From JBMOPD01 sp049323615 (GTDB lineage: Bacteria; Bacillota; Desulfotomaculia; Desulfotomaculales; Desulfocucumaceae): DNA of 31,392 nt. The notes beneath the pieces are model-generated. The model searched no databases. It was not told the DNA's origin and was given only the letters and a program-made list of their open reading frames with translations. The position numbers were made by a program, and so were the translations under genes. Every line of letters starts with the position of its first letter. Position 1 is the first letter of the stretch. Shown here piece by piece: positions 1 through 7,657 of the stretch. The DNA is taken from contig JBMOPD010000076.1 of NCBI GenBank assembly GCA_049323615.1, positions 1-31,392 on the forward strand, in the 5' to 3' direction.

Positions 1-764
1 TCCTGGAACTCCATAATCCCCCTGTTGGCGATGTTCAACTCGCCGTCAAAGCGGTAAGCCCTGGGGTCGGATTCCGACCCGAATTCCGCAATGGTGGAAA
101 AGTCAATACTCCCGGTCAAATCGGCTATATCCTGTGATTTGGGGTCCGACGGGGTAAAGGTGCCTATCCCTATCCTATTTTCCTCCGATAGAAATATCCT
201 CTCCACCATAATGTTTTCAATTTTTCCATCATACTCGGTTTCCAGCATCTTACGGCATGACGGGCAGAGGTCTCCCTCTATATAAACTCCGTATTCCTTT
301 TCAAATTCAGGCCTTAATTCCTTTGGAATGAGATGCAGGGGCTCTTCGTGCATGGGGCACCCCTTGATCCCGTACAGTGCGCCCAGGTCTGTACGGCTGA
401 ACCTCTCCAGGCCTTTCTTCAGCATCGCTACCAGGGTCGACTTCCCCCCGCTCACCGGCCCCATCAATAACAGTATCCGCTTGCGAACGTCAAGTCTCCT
501 GGCGGCCGGGTGAAAATATTCCTCTACCAGCTTTTCCAGTGTGCTGTCTATGCCGAAAATTTCCGTCAGGAAAAACTTGTATCTCTTTCCCTCGGCCATT
601 TCCTCGACTCCGGCAGACCTGATCATTTTATATATCCGGGAGTGGGCTAACTGGCTTACATGGGGGGATTTTTTAATAATTTGCAGGTAATCGTTAAAGC
701 TTCCTTCCCAGGCCAACTGCTTTTCAATAGAGCGGTGTTCTTCAAGCCTCTTCCAGAAATCCAT
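1..764 (-). CDS. prkA: PrkA family serine protein kinase, N-terminal part (cut by window edge)
   Basis: The reading frame opens at an ATG at 764 and stays open to base 1, giving the first 254 residues; the family is usually about 630 residues, so the C-terminal kinase half lies outside. A P-loop GPVSGGKST is at residues 102-110, in the AAA+ domain that precedes the kinase region. CPMHEEPLHLIP (136-147), a CPSC pair (167-170) and GELNIANRG (241-249) are characteristic of PrkA/YeaG. The start is supported by an AAGGAGTG ribosome site eight bases upstream. PrkA is linked to sporulation and stress in Bacillus. It stands alone here, separated from the upstream small ORF by a terminator. A TATAAT-like hexamer lies about 90 bases upstream but without a clear -35. 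Family identification is confident; the substrate is not. Confidence 0.93.
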   Translation of the reverse strand, partial: MDFWKRLEEHRSIEKQLAWEGSFNDYLQIIKKSPHVSQLAHSRIYKMIRSAGVEEMAEGKRYKFFLTEIFGIDSTLEKLVEEYFHPAARRLDVRKRILLLMGPVSGGKSTLVAMLKKGLERFSRTDLGALYGIKGCPMHEEPLHLIPKELRPEFEKEYGVYIEGDLCPSCRKMLETEYDGKIENIMVERIFLSEENRIGIGTFTPSDPKSQDIADLTGSIDFSTIAEFGSESDPRAYRFDGELNIANRGIMEFQ

Positions 765-894
765 GCCAATCACTCCTTCCTTTGCATGATAATGCCAAAC
801 ATGGAATGGAATTTGCGCCCGTCATGAAAAGAAGATTACAGTATATGATATGCAATTATACCTTAAAGAAGAAACCAATGGGCTGCAGAAAGAA

Positions 895-927
895 TTAAAA
901 AAGCCGCCAATTTCTACAACTGGCGGC
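895..927 (-). terminator. Rho-independent terminator downstream of the small membrane peptide
   Basis: A 7-bp perfect stem GCCGCCA/TGGCGGC (902-908 and 921-927) with a 12-base loop is followed on the minus strand by a run of Ts (895-901). It lies 28 bases after the stop of the 25-residue ORF and before prkA, so it separates the two. Confidence 0.85.
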
Positions 928-954
928 AAAGTTCTATTTTCAGCCGGTCTCATC

Positions 955-1032
955 TTATTTGGTTTGCTTCTCGGGGCCGATCAAAAACAGGGCACACAGG
1001 AACAATATGGCTATGACAAGTTTTAGCACCAT
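955..1032 (-). CDS. Putative 25-residue single-span membrane peptide
   Basis: The ORF is ATG at 1032 to TAA at 955-957, 25 codons. A GGGGAGG ribosome site sits eight bases before the ATG and a good terminator follows 28 bases after the stop. The product begins MVLKLVIAILFLCALFLIG and ends PEKQTK: a hydrophobic helix of about 16 residues with a short polar, lysine-containing C-terminus, as expected of a one-span membrane peptide. A sigma-A-like promoter (1097-1124) lies between it and the oxidoreductase beta gene. No family is recognised. It may be the last member of the oxidoreductase operon or an independent small protein. Confidence comes from SD, terminator and composition together, not from homology. 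Confidence 0.5.
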   Translation of the reverse strand: MVLKLVIAILFLCALFLIGPEKQTK

Positions 1033-1096
1033 CGGCCCCGCCTCCCCTGTTCCTCATATATGTATAGACAGTACCGGGGTCCTAAAAGTTCCCGGA

Positions 1097-1124
1097 TTTA
1101 TATTTTTTTTCAAGTTTCGGCCAA
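1097..1124 (-). promoter_or_regulatory. Candidate sigma-A promoter for the 25-residue peptide
   Basis: On the minus strand, TTGGCC (1119-1124), a 16-base spacer and TATAAA (1097-1102) lie between the beta-subunit stop and the small ORF, about 65 bases before its ATG. Each box matches consensus at four to five positions. The match is moderate and could be chance in an AT-rich gap. Confidence 0.35.
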
Positions 1125-1147
1125 CCTCAAGGCAAATTTTTTATTGT

Positions 1148-2032
1148 TCATGCTTTAAGCCCGTATTTTTCTACATTCCCGTCTGCCATCCGCTGAATTT
1201 TATTGAGCATTTCAGAATTACTCCCGTCAAACAGGTGAGAGAACCTTTTTTGCCTTTTAAGATAATTTTCCACCGGCAGCATACTCTTAAATTTCATAAC
1301 ACTGGTCAGTTTGCCGTTTTCAAACTCAACAACGGGGAAAAGTCCCGTTCTTACCATCAGCCTGCTCATTTCTACAGTTTCTTCCGGATTTATGCCCCAG
1401 CCCAGGTTACAGGGCGTCAGCAGGTGTATGTACGCCGGCCCGTTGACAGCCAGTCCTTTTTTTACTTTTTTCATCAAATCCTGCGGAAAGGCCAGGGTTG
1501 CGCTGGCAACATACCGTATATTATGCGCCCTGGCTATTTCAATCATGTCTTTTTTGGGGTGGGGTTTCCCGCGGGAAAGGCTCCCCCTGGGGGTTGTAGC
1601 GGTTGCAGCCCCGTAAGGTGTGGCCGCGCTTCTTTGTATCCCCGTGTTCATATAGCCTTCATTATCATTGCAGATATAAAGGATATCGTGTTCCCTTTCA
1701 AACATCCCGGATAGCGAGCCAAACCCTATATCAAATGTGGCCCCGTCGCCTCCGATCACGATGACGTGTGTTTCACGGTCCCCCTTGTATTTTAAAGCCT
1801 CCTCTATCCCGCTGGCCACCGCCGGGGCGTTTTCAAAAAGTGAGTGCACCCAGGGCACTTCCCAGGCCGAAGCGCCGTAAGGTGACGTAAATGTCTCCAG
1901 GCATCCGGTGGGGCTCACAACAATAACATTTTTTCCCGCCGCCCTTAAGATAAGCCTTACCCCGACGGCCACCCCGCACCCCGGGCAGGCGTTATGGCCC
2001 GGCGCCAGGTAATTCGCTCTTTCTGCCTGCAT
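1148..2032 (-). CDS. porB: 2-oxoacid:ferredoxin oxidoreductase, beta (thiamine diphosphate) subunit; probably acts on branched-chain 2-oxoacids
   Basis: The 294-residue protein has the beta-subunit signature: CPGCG (16-20) plus Cys44 and a later cysteine in TPCNLGWG for the [4Fe-4S] cluster, and the TPP site GDGATFDIG (95-103) with NDNEGYMNTG (122-131). The complex converts a 2-oxoacid and CoA to acyl-CoA, CO2 and reduced ferredoxin in the cytoplasm. It is last of four subunit genes, 14 bases after alpha. The family covers pyruvate and 2-oxoisovalerate enzymes that sequence alone does not separate easily. The Liv transporter and leucine dehydrogenase upstream favour branched-chain 2-oxoacids (VOR), an inference. 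The symbol is the generic family one. Confidence 0.9.
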   Translation of the reverse strand: MQAERANYLAPGHNACPGCGVAVGVRLILRAAGKNVIVVSPTGCLETFTSPYGASAWEVPWVHSLFENAPAVASGIEEALKYKGDRETHVIVIGGDGATFDIGFGSLSGMFEREHDILYICNDNEGYMNTGIQRSAATPYGAATATTPRGSLSRGKPHPKKDMIEIARAHNIRYVASATLAFPQDLMKKVKKGLAVNGPAYIHLLTPCNLGWGINPEETVEMSRLMVRTGLFPVVEFENGKLTSVMKFKSMLPVENYLKRQKRFSHLFDGSNSEMLNKIQRMADGNVEKYGLKA

Positions 2033-2046
2033 TTTATAACAGCCCC

Positions 2047-3249
2047 CTACAACAGTTCCTTATTCAGGCTATAAAATATTGTGTTATCCGGCACGCTGCC
2101 CTTATCGGCAAGCTGCTCGGCATGGTTCACCATCTCTTTAACGGTTTCCGGGTATATCTCCCGGCCCCCGATGCCCATGGCATAGTTGACTATAAAAGGA
2201 TTGTCTTTATGGCCATACAGGCATGTTTTTATTTCCCCGCCAAGGATACCCCCGGAACCGGGTGAAAAACTCCTGTCCAAAACCACTACCATTTTTGCTT
2301 TCTGAAGGACGGCCCGGAGTTCTTCACCGGGGAAGGGCCTGAAAGATCGGACCCTGACCAGGCCGACTTTTTTTCCCGCCTCCCGGAGTTCCCGCAGGGC
2401 CACTTTGATCGTGGCCGCCACCGACCCCATGGCTACCAGCAGGATTTCAGCGTCCCCGGTATATGTCTCTTCAATCAATCCTCCATAATAATTGCCAAAG
2501 GCGTCCCTGAACTCTTCCGCCGCCGTTTTGATTTTTTCTTTGCTTCTGACTAACGCGTCGTGCACCATGTACTTGAATTCGGTTATTTTACCGGCATCGG
2601 TAAGGGCCCCGTATGTCAGCGGAACCTTGGGATCGGCCCGGTACACGGGGTCAAAAGGAGGCAGGAATTCCCTGACGGCTTCTTCTTTCCATAAAGACAC
2701 GGGCTCATAAGCGTGGCTTAAAATCCACCCGTCCATACACACCATGGCCGGCAGGAGGATGTCCCGGTCTTCCGCCACCTTGAAAATCTGAATATGGGTA
2801 TCCACTGCTTCCTGCATGCTTTCGACATACAGCTGAATCACCCCGGAATCCCGCAATGTCATGGTGTCCTGGTGGTCCACCTGGATGTTTATGGGCGGGG
2901 AAATAGACCGGTTCACCGCGGTAAACACCGCCGGCAGCCTCGTCCCGGCCATATTGAAGATTACTTCGGTCATCAGCAAAAGTCCCTGGGAGGCTGAAGC
3001 CGTGTAGCTCCTTACCCCGGCCGCCACCGCCCCCCAAATTACCGAAGCGGCAGAAAATTCGGAGTCCACGGTGACATACCGGCTGTCCAGTTTTCCGTCC
3101 GCAACCAGCCGTCCGAGGTGTTCCAGTATGTGCGTCTGGGGAGTGATCGGGTATACCGCAATTACTCCCGGATTGACCGACCTTACGGTCTCAGCAATGG
3201 CCACCGACCCCTGCAATATTTCCCTGCTTTTTACCGCCGCGCTGGTCAA
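2047..3249 (-). CDS. porA: 2-oxoacid:ferredoxin oxidoreductase, alpha subunit
   Basis: I place the start at a TTG at 3249 rather than the in-frame codon at 3309. The TTG is preceded by GGGAGGTG at good spacing and overlaps the delta-subunit stop as TTGA, a translational-coupling arrangement; the upstream alternative would overlap the delta gene by 64 bases. The resulting 400 residues match the usual alpha length (about 390-400). YPITPQT (33-39) and the SEFSA block near residue 63 belong to the pyrimidine-binding domain I, and SASQGLLLMTE follows. A C-terminal domain with LLVAMGS and VRVRSFRPFP is typical. It pairs with beta to form the TPP site. It lies within gntR-porG-porD-porA-porB. Confidence 0.92.
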   Translation of the reverse strand: MTSAAVKSREILQGSVAIAETVRSVNPGVIAVYPITPQTHILEHLGRLVADGKLDSRYVTVDSEFSAASVIWGAVAAGVRSYTASASQGLLLMTEVIFNMAGTRLPAVFTAVNRSISPPINIQVDHQDTMTLRDSGVIQLYVESMQEAVDTHIQIFKVAEDRDILLPAMVCMDGWILSHAYEPVSLWKEEAVREFLPPFDPVYRADPKVPLTYGALTDAGKITEFKYMVHDALVRSKEKIKTAAEEFRDAFGNYYGGLIEETYTGDAEILLVAMGSVAATIKVALRELREAGKKVGLVRVRSFRPFPGEELRAVLQKAKMVVVLDRSFSPGSGGILGGEIKTCLYGHKDNPFIVNYAMGIGGREIYPETVKEMVNHAEQLADKGSVPDNTIFYSLNKELL

Positions 3250-3521
3250 ACCGCCACACCTCCCTCGGGCCGCATGGTAATCGCCGACTGCGGGCATTCT
3301 TTGGCGCAAATCCCACAGCCTTTACAGTAAAATTTATTTACCAGGCATGATTTATTATCAATCTCGATGCAGCTGTCCGGGCAAAAGAGTTCACATATGC
3401 CGCAGCCGCTGCACAAATCTTTGTCTATTACCGGGCTGAAATACCGCCAGCTTCCTGTTTTATTCTTCTTTGCCAGCCCGGCCTCCGTTATGCCTCCTAT
3501 ATTAAGTTTCACCGGCGACAC
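3246..3521 (-). CDS. porD: 2-oxoacid:ferredoxin oxidoreductase, delta (2x[4Fe-4S] ferredoxin) subunit
   Basis: The 91-residue protein holds two ferredoxin motifs: cysteines 37, 40, 43, 47 (CSGCGICELFC) and 66, 69, 72, 76 (CKGCGICAKEC), each followed by the proline typical of this fold. It passes electrons from the catalytic beta-subunit cluster to external ferredoxin. The start is a GTG at 3521 with GGGGGGA directly upstream; it overlaps the gamma gene by 20 bases and its stop overlaps the alpha start. The extra Cys51 and Cys59 lie outside the two quartets and are probably not ligands. As a separate small gene it marks the four-subunit rather than the fused one-chain enzyme. Confidence 0.93.
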   Translation of the reverse strand: MSPVKLNIGGITEAGLAKKNKTGSWRYFSPVIDKDLCSGCGICELFCPDSCIEIDNKSCLVNKFYCKGCGICAKECPQSAITMRPEGGVAV

Positions 3522-4083
3522 TCCCCCCGGAAAGACTGTCCGTAACCATCATAAAAGCCCTTTCCATGGCCGTAACGTTATTCATACCGGTTTCACCCGG
3601 GAACTTGTACTGTATCGCGTATTTCAGCGGACCTGTGTCAAACAGGCCGGTATATGCCGCAAAAGCACCGATCATGGCCGTGTTCATAACCGGTTTCTTT
3701 AAAACTTCCATCGCCACTTCGGTGGCCGGGAAATTATATATTTTGAAATCACCGGCCCTTAGCCCCAGTTCCCGGGGTGTTCCGGGGCTGTTGATCAAAA
3801 CCGTTCCGCCTTTCTTCAGGCCCTCGAATATATCAACTATCTCAATCAGGCTGACATCCTGGACAATTAAATAGTCAGGCTGCCTTACCTGACATTTCAG
3901 CTCAACCGGTTTTTCGTCTATCCGGCAAAAGGCCTGCACAGGAGCGCCCCTTCTTTCGCCTCCGCCGCCGAGATAGGGAAAAGCCTGGCTGTACTTGCCG
4001 CTCTTGAAGGCGGCTATAGCCAGCAATTCGGCGGTTGCCACCGAGCCCTGTCCGCCTCTTCCGTGAATTCTTATCTCATACAT
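3502..4083 (-). CDS. porG: 2-oxoacid:ferredoxin oxidoreductase, gamma subunit
   Basis: The 193-residue protein starts with MYEIRIHGRGGQG, the glycine-rich N-terminus diagnostic of the gamma subunit, followed by FPYLGGGGERRGAPVQAF, also family-typical. It contributes to CoA binding in the complex. The start ATG at 4083 has a GGCGAGGG ribosome site and lies 20 bases after the stop of the GntR-type regulator, so both probably share a transcript. The gene order gamma-delta-alpha-beta is that of many anaerobe POR/VOR operons. Confidence 0.92.
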   Translation of the reverse strand: MYEIRIHGRGGQGSVATAELLAIAAFKSGKYSQAFPYLGGGGERRGAPVQAFCRIDEKPVELKCQVRQPDYLIVQDVSLIEIVDIFEGLKKGGTVLINSPGTPRELGLRAGDFKIYNFPATEVAMEVLKKPVMNTAMIGAFAAYTGLFDTGPLKYAIQYKFPGETGMNNVTAMERAFMMVTDSLSGGSVAGET

Positions 4084-4103
4084 ACAGGACCCTCGCCTTT
4101 CAT

Positions 4104-4814
4104 CTATTTAAATTTTCCCAGTTCCTTCTCCGCCAGTTCCAGGTGTTCAAGTGTAACAGCCCTGGCCTTCCCGGCATCCTTGTTTTTTATCGCCTCATAA
4201 ATTTCCAGGTGCTGCCTGGTAAATTCCGAAGCCAGCCGGGGCGAACTCAACATTTCCCGCCTGAAAGGGCCGTAACTCTCTTTCATCAGGGCTGTAAGCA
4301 TAAAAGCCAGTTCCGAAAGTATGGGGTTTTTACTGGCCGCTATCAGGTGCTGGTGGAAATTGGTGTCGGATTCGTCCGCCGGCACGCCGGCCTCAATGTC
4401 CCTGACTACCTGCAGGGCGTCCTCCCTGATGCGGTAAAGGTCGGTGTCATCGGCCCTTTCGGCGGCCAGCCCAACGGCGTTTACCTCAATAATCTTGCGC
4501 ACCTCAAAAAGGTAGTTCATGCCCTCTATGTCTTTCCATAGAACTGTGGCCAGGGGCTCGATAATGGATTCCAGGCTGGCTCTCTTGACGTATGCCCCTT
4601 CTCCCGGCGTTACTTCGATCAGTCCCATCATTTCGAGCACGCTCAGCGCCTCACGCACACAGTTCCTGCTCACGTTAAGCGTTTCGGCAAGCTGGCGCTC
4701 CGGCAACAGCTGGTCCCCCGGCGCCAGCGAGCCATCCCTGATCAGCTGCTGTATTTGCAAGACAATCCTTTTGTAGGTCTTTTCATTTTTCTCTGTTTCT
4801 TTTTTCAGTTTCAT
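4104..4814 (-). CDS. FadR-type GntR transcriptional regulator (FCD domain)
   Basis: The 236-residue regulator has an N-terminal winged helix (about 12-78) with the GntR features LLPERQLAETLNVSRNCVREAL and GEGAYV, split here by position as residues 37-58 and 71-76. The C-terminal FCD domain retains the metal-ligand pattern Asp150, His154, His202 and His224, so it probably senses a small carboxylate through a bound metal. It is the first gene before porGDAB, 20 bases upstream of gamma, and probably controls its own operon. The inducer may be a branched-chain 2-oxoacid or acyl compound, inferred from neighbours only. The start ATG at 4814 has a GGTGATG site. Confidence 0.88.
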   Translation of the reverse strand: MKLKKETEKNEKTYKRIVLQIQQLIRDGSLAPGDQLLPERQLAETLNVSRNCVREALSVLEMMGLIEVTPGEGAYVKRASLESIIEPLATVLWKDIEGMNYLFEVRKIIEVNAVGLAAERADDTDLYRIREDALQVVRDIEAGVPADESDTNFHQHLIAASKNPILSELAFMLTALMKESYGPFRREMLSSPRLASEFTRQHLEIYEAIKNKDAGKARAVTLEHLELAEKELGKFK

Positions 4815-4817
4815 TAA

Positions 4818-4862
4818 TCATCACCGTTTAATATTATGCCATATATTGATACATATTGGTGA
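4818..4862 (-). promoter_or_regulatory. AT-rich control region before the GntR-type regulator, with an imperfect dyad
   Basis: Minus-strand bases just upstream of the regulator start run from CACC to GGTG over 40 bases and enclose an imperfect inverted repeat, CCAATAT/ATATATGG, plus a CATAAT -10-like hexamer. FadR-type regulators often bind short dyads over their own promoter. No convincing -35 is seen, so operator and promoter are tentative. Confidence 0.3.
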
Positions 4863-4890
4863 AATTTTCTCTGCTTCGAAGAGTTGGGCT

Positions 4891-4924
4891 GGAACCCGCC
4901 TTTACCCGCTTGCAGGCGGGCTCC
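4891..4924 (-). terminator. Hairpin after livK, possible terminator or attenuator
   Basis: A 10-bp stem with one wobble pair, GGAACCCGCC/GGCGGGCTCC (4891-4900 and 4915-4924), with a 14-base loop, starts 17 bases after the livK stop. It has no T-run on the minus strand, so it may be a processing or stabilising hairpin separating liv from the regulator-por transcript. Confidence 0.45.
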
Positions 4925-4940
4925 GCCACCCCATAACACA

Positions 4941-6083
4941 CTATTTTTCCACAGCAACAAACTTGCCGTCCTTGACTACAAAACGGAACAGTTTCTTGTC
5001 CACGTCCCCGTTTTTAAAGGTAAGCTTCCCGGTAATGCCCGGATAATCCTTGACTGTAAACAGGTATTCCTGTAATTTGGCCCTGTCCGGCCCGTTTTTA
5101 GCCAGCCCTTCAAGCACCAGCATCATGGCGTCATAGGCCTGGGCCGCGAAGGTATTCGGATCGTTTCCGTACTTCTGCTTGAAATCGCTGAAGAATTTGG
5201 TGGCCTTTTCATCCTTTGCGGTGGGGTCCAGACAGCCTATGACGTGCCATCCCCCGACATTCTCCTTGCCCAGGTCAATCAGGGCATTGGTATGCTGGGA
5301 GGAGTCGCCGAAATACGTTATGGCAAGTCCCACCTGCCTGGACTGTTTGCCCATCAGGGCGGCTTCATTGTAAAGGGAGCCCAATAGAACCACATCGGCG
5401 CCGGCGGACTTCACCTTGGTCAGAATAGGGGTAAAATCGGTGGTGCTGCCGGGCAGGTACGATTCCTCCGCCACTATCACGCGGCCGTCCTTTGGCCATA
5501 ACTCCTTGTATAATTCATGGAGCCCCTTGCCAAAATCCGAGTTTTCATAGATCACGGCTGCCTTTTTAAATCCCAGTTCACTTGCCCAGTTCACGATATT
5601 GGCTCCAACCAAGGCGTCGGTGGGCTGAGTCCGGAAAAGGAACTTGCTGTAGCCGGTGATTTTGGGCGAACTGGAACCCGTGGAAATTTGGGGTATACCG
5701 GCCTTGGTCAGAATGGGGGCGGCGGCCAGTGTACAGGAACTGTTGTAGTTGCCGATCACCGCCAGCACCTTGTCGTCACCGGCAAACTTATTGGCAATGG
5801 CCGCGGCGTCTTTGGGGTCTGATTTGTCATCCTCGCTGATTAACTCAATTTTATAGCCTGCCAGTTCACTCCTGCCTTTAGCGTGTTCCAGCGCCAGGGC
5901 GGCGCCGTCGCGGGACATCTTGCCGTCATTGGCGGCGGAGCCGGTGAGGGGCTGGGCCACCCCTATTTTAACGATTTTTTCTCCTTTTGCCTGGCCGCCT
6001 CCGCCGCAGCCGGCCACTGCAAACACAAAAACCAGGGCCATTATGGCCGGCAAAATGCGGCGCACAAACCTTTTACCACTCAT
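4941..6083 (-). CDS. livK: Branched-chain amino acid ABC transporter, substrate-binding lipoprotein (LivK/LivJ type)
   Basis: The 380-residue protein begins with a basic n-region, a hydrophobic stretch and the lipobox VAGC at residues 23-26, followed by glycines, so it is a membrane-anchored lipoprotein. After that come the periplasmic-binding-fold features of the Leu/Ile/Val family: KIGVAQPLTGSAA, RDGAALALEHA and AVIGNYNSSCTLAAAPI. It would capture branched-chain amino acids outside the cell and hand them to LivHM. The start ATG at 6083 has AGAAGGTG seven bases upstream. It is the last liv gene, after livF. The ligand may also be another amino acid or small amide, since this family is broad. 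Confidence 0.92.
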   Translation of the reverse strand: MSGKRFVRRILPAIMALVFVFAVAGCGGGGQAKGEKIVKIGVAQPLTGSAANDGKMSRDGAALALEHAKGRSELAGYKIELISEDDKSDPKDAAAIANKFAGDDKVLAVIGNYNSSCTLAAAPILTKAGIPQISTGSSSPKITGYSKFLFRTQPTDALVGANIVNWASELGFKKAAVIYENSDFGKGLHELYKELWPKDGRVIVAEESYLPGSTTDFTPILTKVKSAGADVVLLGSLYNEAALMGKQSRQVGLAITYFGDSSQHTNALIDLGKENVGGWHVIGCLDPTAKDEKATKFFSDFKQKYGNDPNTFAAQAYDAMMLVLEGLAKNGPDRAKLQEYLFTVKDYPGITGKLTFKNGDVDKKLFRFVVKDGKFVAVEK

Positions 6084-6177
6084 AAACAGACACCTTCTTT
6101 CGATGAAATATACAGTTTTTTTCCCTGCCAGATTAATCTTCCGCCCGCGTTAAATCAGCCGTTTTCACCCCCGTTCC

Positions 6178-6882
6178 TTAAGCCAGATAAGCGGCCCTGA
6201 CCTGGTCGCTGGCGGAAAGTTCCGCCGCCGTACCAGCCAGGGTGATCACTCCCATTTCCAAAACATATCCCCGGTCCGCCACACTCAGTGCGGCATTGGC
6301 GTTTTGTTCCACCAGGAGAATAGTGGTACCCTCGGCGCGGATCTGTGAAATAAGCTTAAATACATCGTTTACCAGGATAGGGCTCAGCCCCATCGATGGT
6401 TCATCCAGCAATAAAAGCCTGGGCCGGGACATCAGGGCCCGGCAGATGGCCAACATCTGCTGCTCTCCGCCGGAAAGGGTTCCTGCCTTCTGTTTGAGGC
6501 GTTCCTTCAGTCTCGGAAAACCTGCCAGCAGTTTTTCCATCAGCGGCCTGAGGGCCGCTGTTTCCCTGCGGTGGACATAGGCGCCCAAAAGTAAATTTTC
6601 CCTTACAGTAAGGTTGGGGAACACCCCCCTGCCTTCCGGCACCATGGCCAGCCCCATGTTTACCCTTTTAAAAGGGGGAACGTCGTTAATCTCTTTGCCT
6701 GCAAACCTGATCCTTCCATCCCGCGGTTTGACCAGTCCCGTGATTGCCCGCATCAGTGTAGTCTTGCCGGCCCCGTTTGAGCCCAGCACAGCCACCACTT
6801 CCCCGTATCCAATGGCCATACTGATACCCTTTATGGCGTGGATAGCCCCATAATTGACGTTAAGGTTTTCAATTTCCAGCAT
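6178..6882 (-). CDS. livF: Branched-chain amino acid ABC transporter ATP-binding protein LivF
   Basis: The 234-residue ATPase has Walker A GSNGAGKTT (34-42), the ABC signature LSGGEQQ, Walker B LLLLDEPSMGL and a switch region ending LLVEQNANAAL, the LivF-type ending. It energises import with LivG as a heterodimer. Its start overlaps the end of livG by 14 bases. Length is normal for LivF. Confidence 0.94.
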   Translation of the reverse strand: MLEIENLNVNYGAIHAIKGISMAIGYGEVVAVLGSNGAGKTTLMRAITGLVKPRDGRIRFAGKEINDVPPFKRVNMGLAMVPEGRGVFPNLTVRENLLLGAYVHRRETAALRPLMEKLLAGFPRLKERLKQKAGTLSGGEQQMLAICRALMSRPRLLLLDEPSMGLSPILVNDVFKLISQIRAEGTTILLVEQNANAALSVADRGYVLEMGVITLAGTAAELSASDQVRAAYLA

Positions 6883-7657
6883 CCGGCACTGCCTCCACTC
6901 TGCCCAAGTAGGCCTCTATTACCCTGGGGTTAACCTTGATTGATTCCGGAGGGCCTTCGGCAATCTGGCTGCCAAAATCCAATACCAGCACCCGGTCAAC
7001 CAGGTTGAGCACCATCTTGACGTCGTGCTCGATGATAACGACGGTTTTTTTCAAGTTCCCGCGCAGATCTTTAATCAAACCGCATAAATCCTGCTTTTCC
7101 TGGGAACTCATCCCCGCCGCCGGCTCATCAAGCAATATCACATCCGCGCCGGTGGCAATGGCCCTCGCTATTTCCACGGCACGCTGTTTTCCATAAGGCA
7201 GTGAAGTGGCATCGACATCGGAAAAGTCGGAAAGGCCTACATAGTCCAGCATTTCCTCCGCATAAGCAACCCAGGCCGCCCGTTCCATCCTGGCCCTGGG
7301 GCCCAGTATAACCGAGGCCAGTGGCGATTCACTGACCCGCAAGGCCCTGCCCAGCATTACATTTTCCAAAACCGAAAGAGACGGGATAAGCCTGATGTTT
7401 TGGAATGTCCTGGAGATGCCCAGCGATGCTATGACATGCGGCGGCAAACCGTCGATCCGCTTCCCTTTAAACAGTAAACTGCCGCCTGTGGGCCGGTAAA
7501 CCCCGGTGATCAGGTTCAGCACCGTGGTTTTCCCCGCTCCGTTCGGGCCGACTATGCCCAGTATTTCTCCCTCGTTGAGAAGCAGGTTTAAATCCTTGAG
7601 AGCAACCAGGCCCCCAAAAGATATGCCCAGGTTTTGTGTTTCCAGTATAATGCTCAT
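6869..7657 (-). CDS. livG: Branched-chain amino acid ABC transporter ATP-binding protein LivG
   Basis: The 262-residue ATPase has Walker A GPNGAGKTT, the LivG-type degenerate signature LPYGKQRAVEIARA and Walker B VILLDEPAAGM. The C-terminal GPPESIKVNPRVIEAYLG segment is the branched-chain amino acid ATPase C-terminal region. Its ATG overlaps the livM stop as ATGA, indicating coupling. It is the partner of LivF. Confidence 0.94.
   Translation of the reverse strand: MSIILETQNLGISFGGLVALKDLNLLLNEGEILGIVGPNGAGKTTVLNLITGVYRPTGGSLLFKGKRIDGLPPHVIASLGISRTFQNIRLIPSLSVLENVMLGRALRVSESPLASVILGPRARMERAAWVAYAEEMLDYVGLSDFSDVDATSLPYGKQRAVEIARAIATGADVILLDEPAAGMSSQEKQDLCGLIKDLRGNLKKTVVIIEHDVKMVLNLVDRVLVLDFGSQIAEGPPESIKVNPRVIEAYLGRVEAVPDAGN

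Noticed and set aside
959..1714. A 251-codon plus-strand frame over the beta subunit
   Set aside because: It lies antisense to a clear oxidoreductase gene, has shadow-type composition and no start site of its own.
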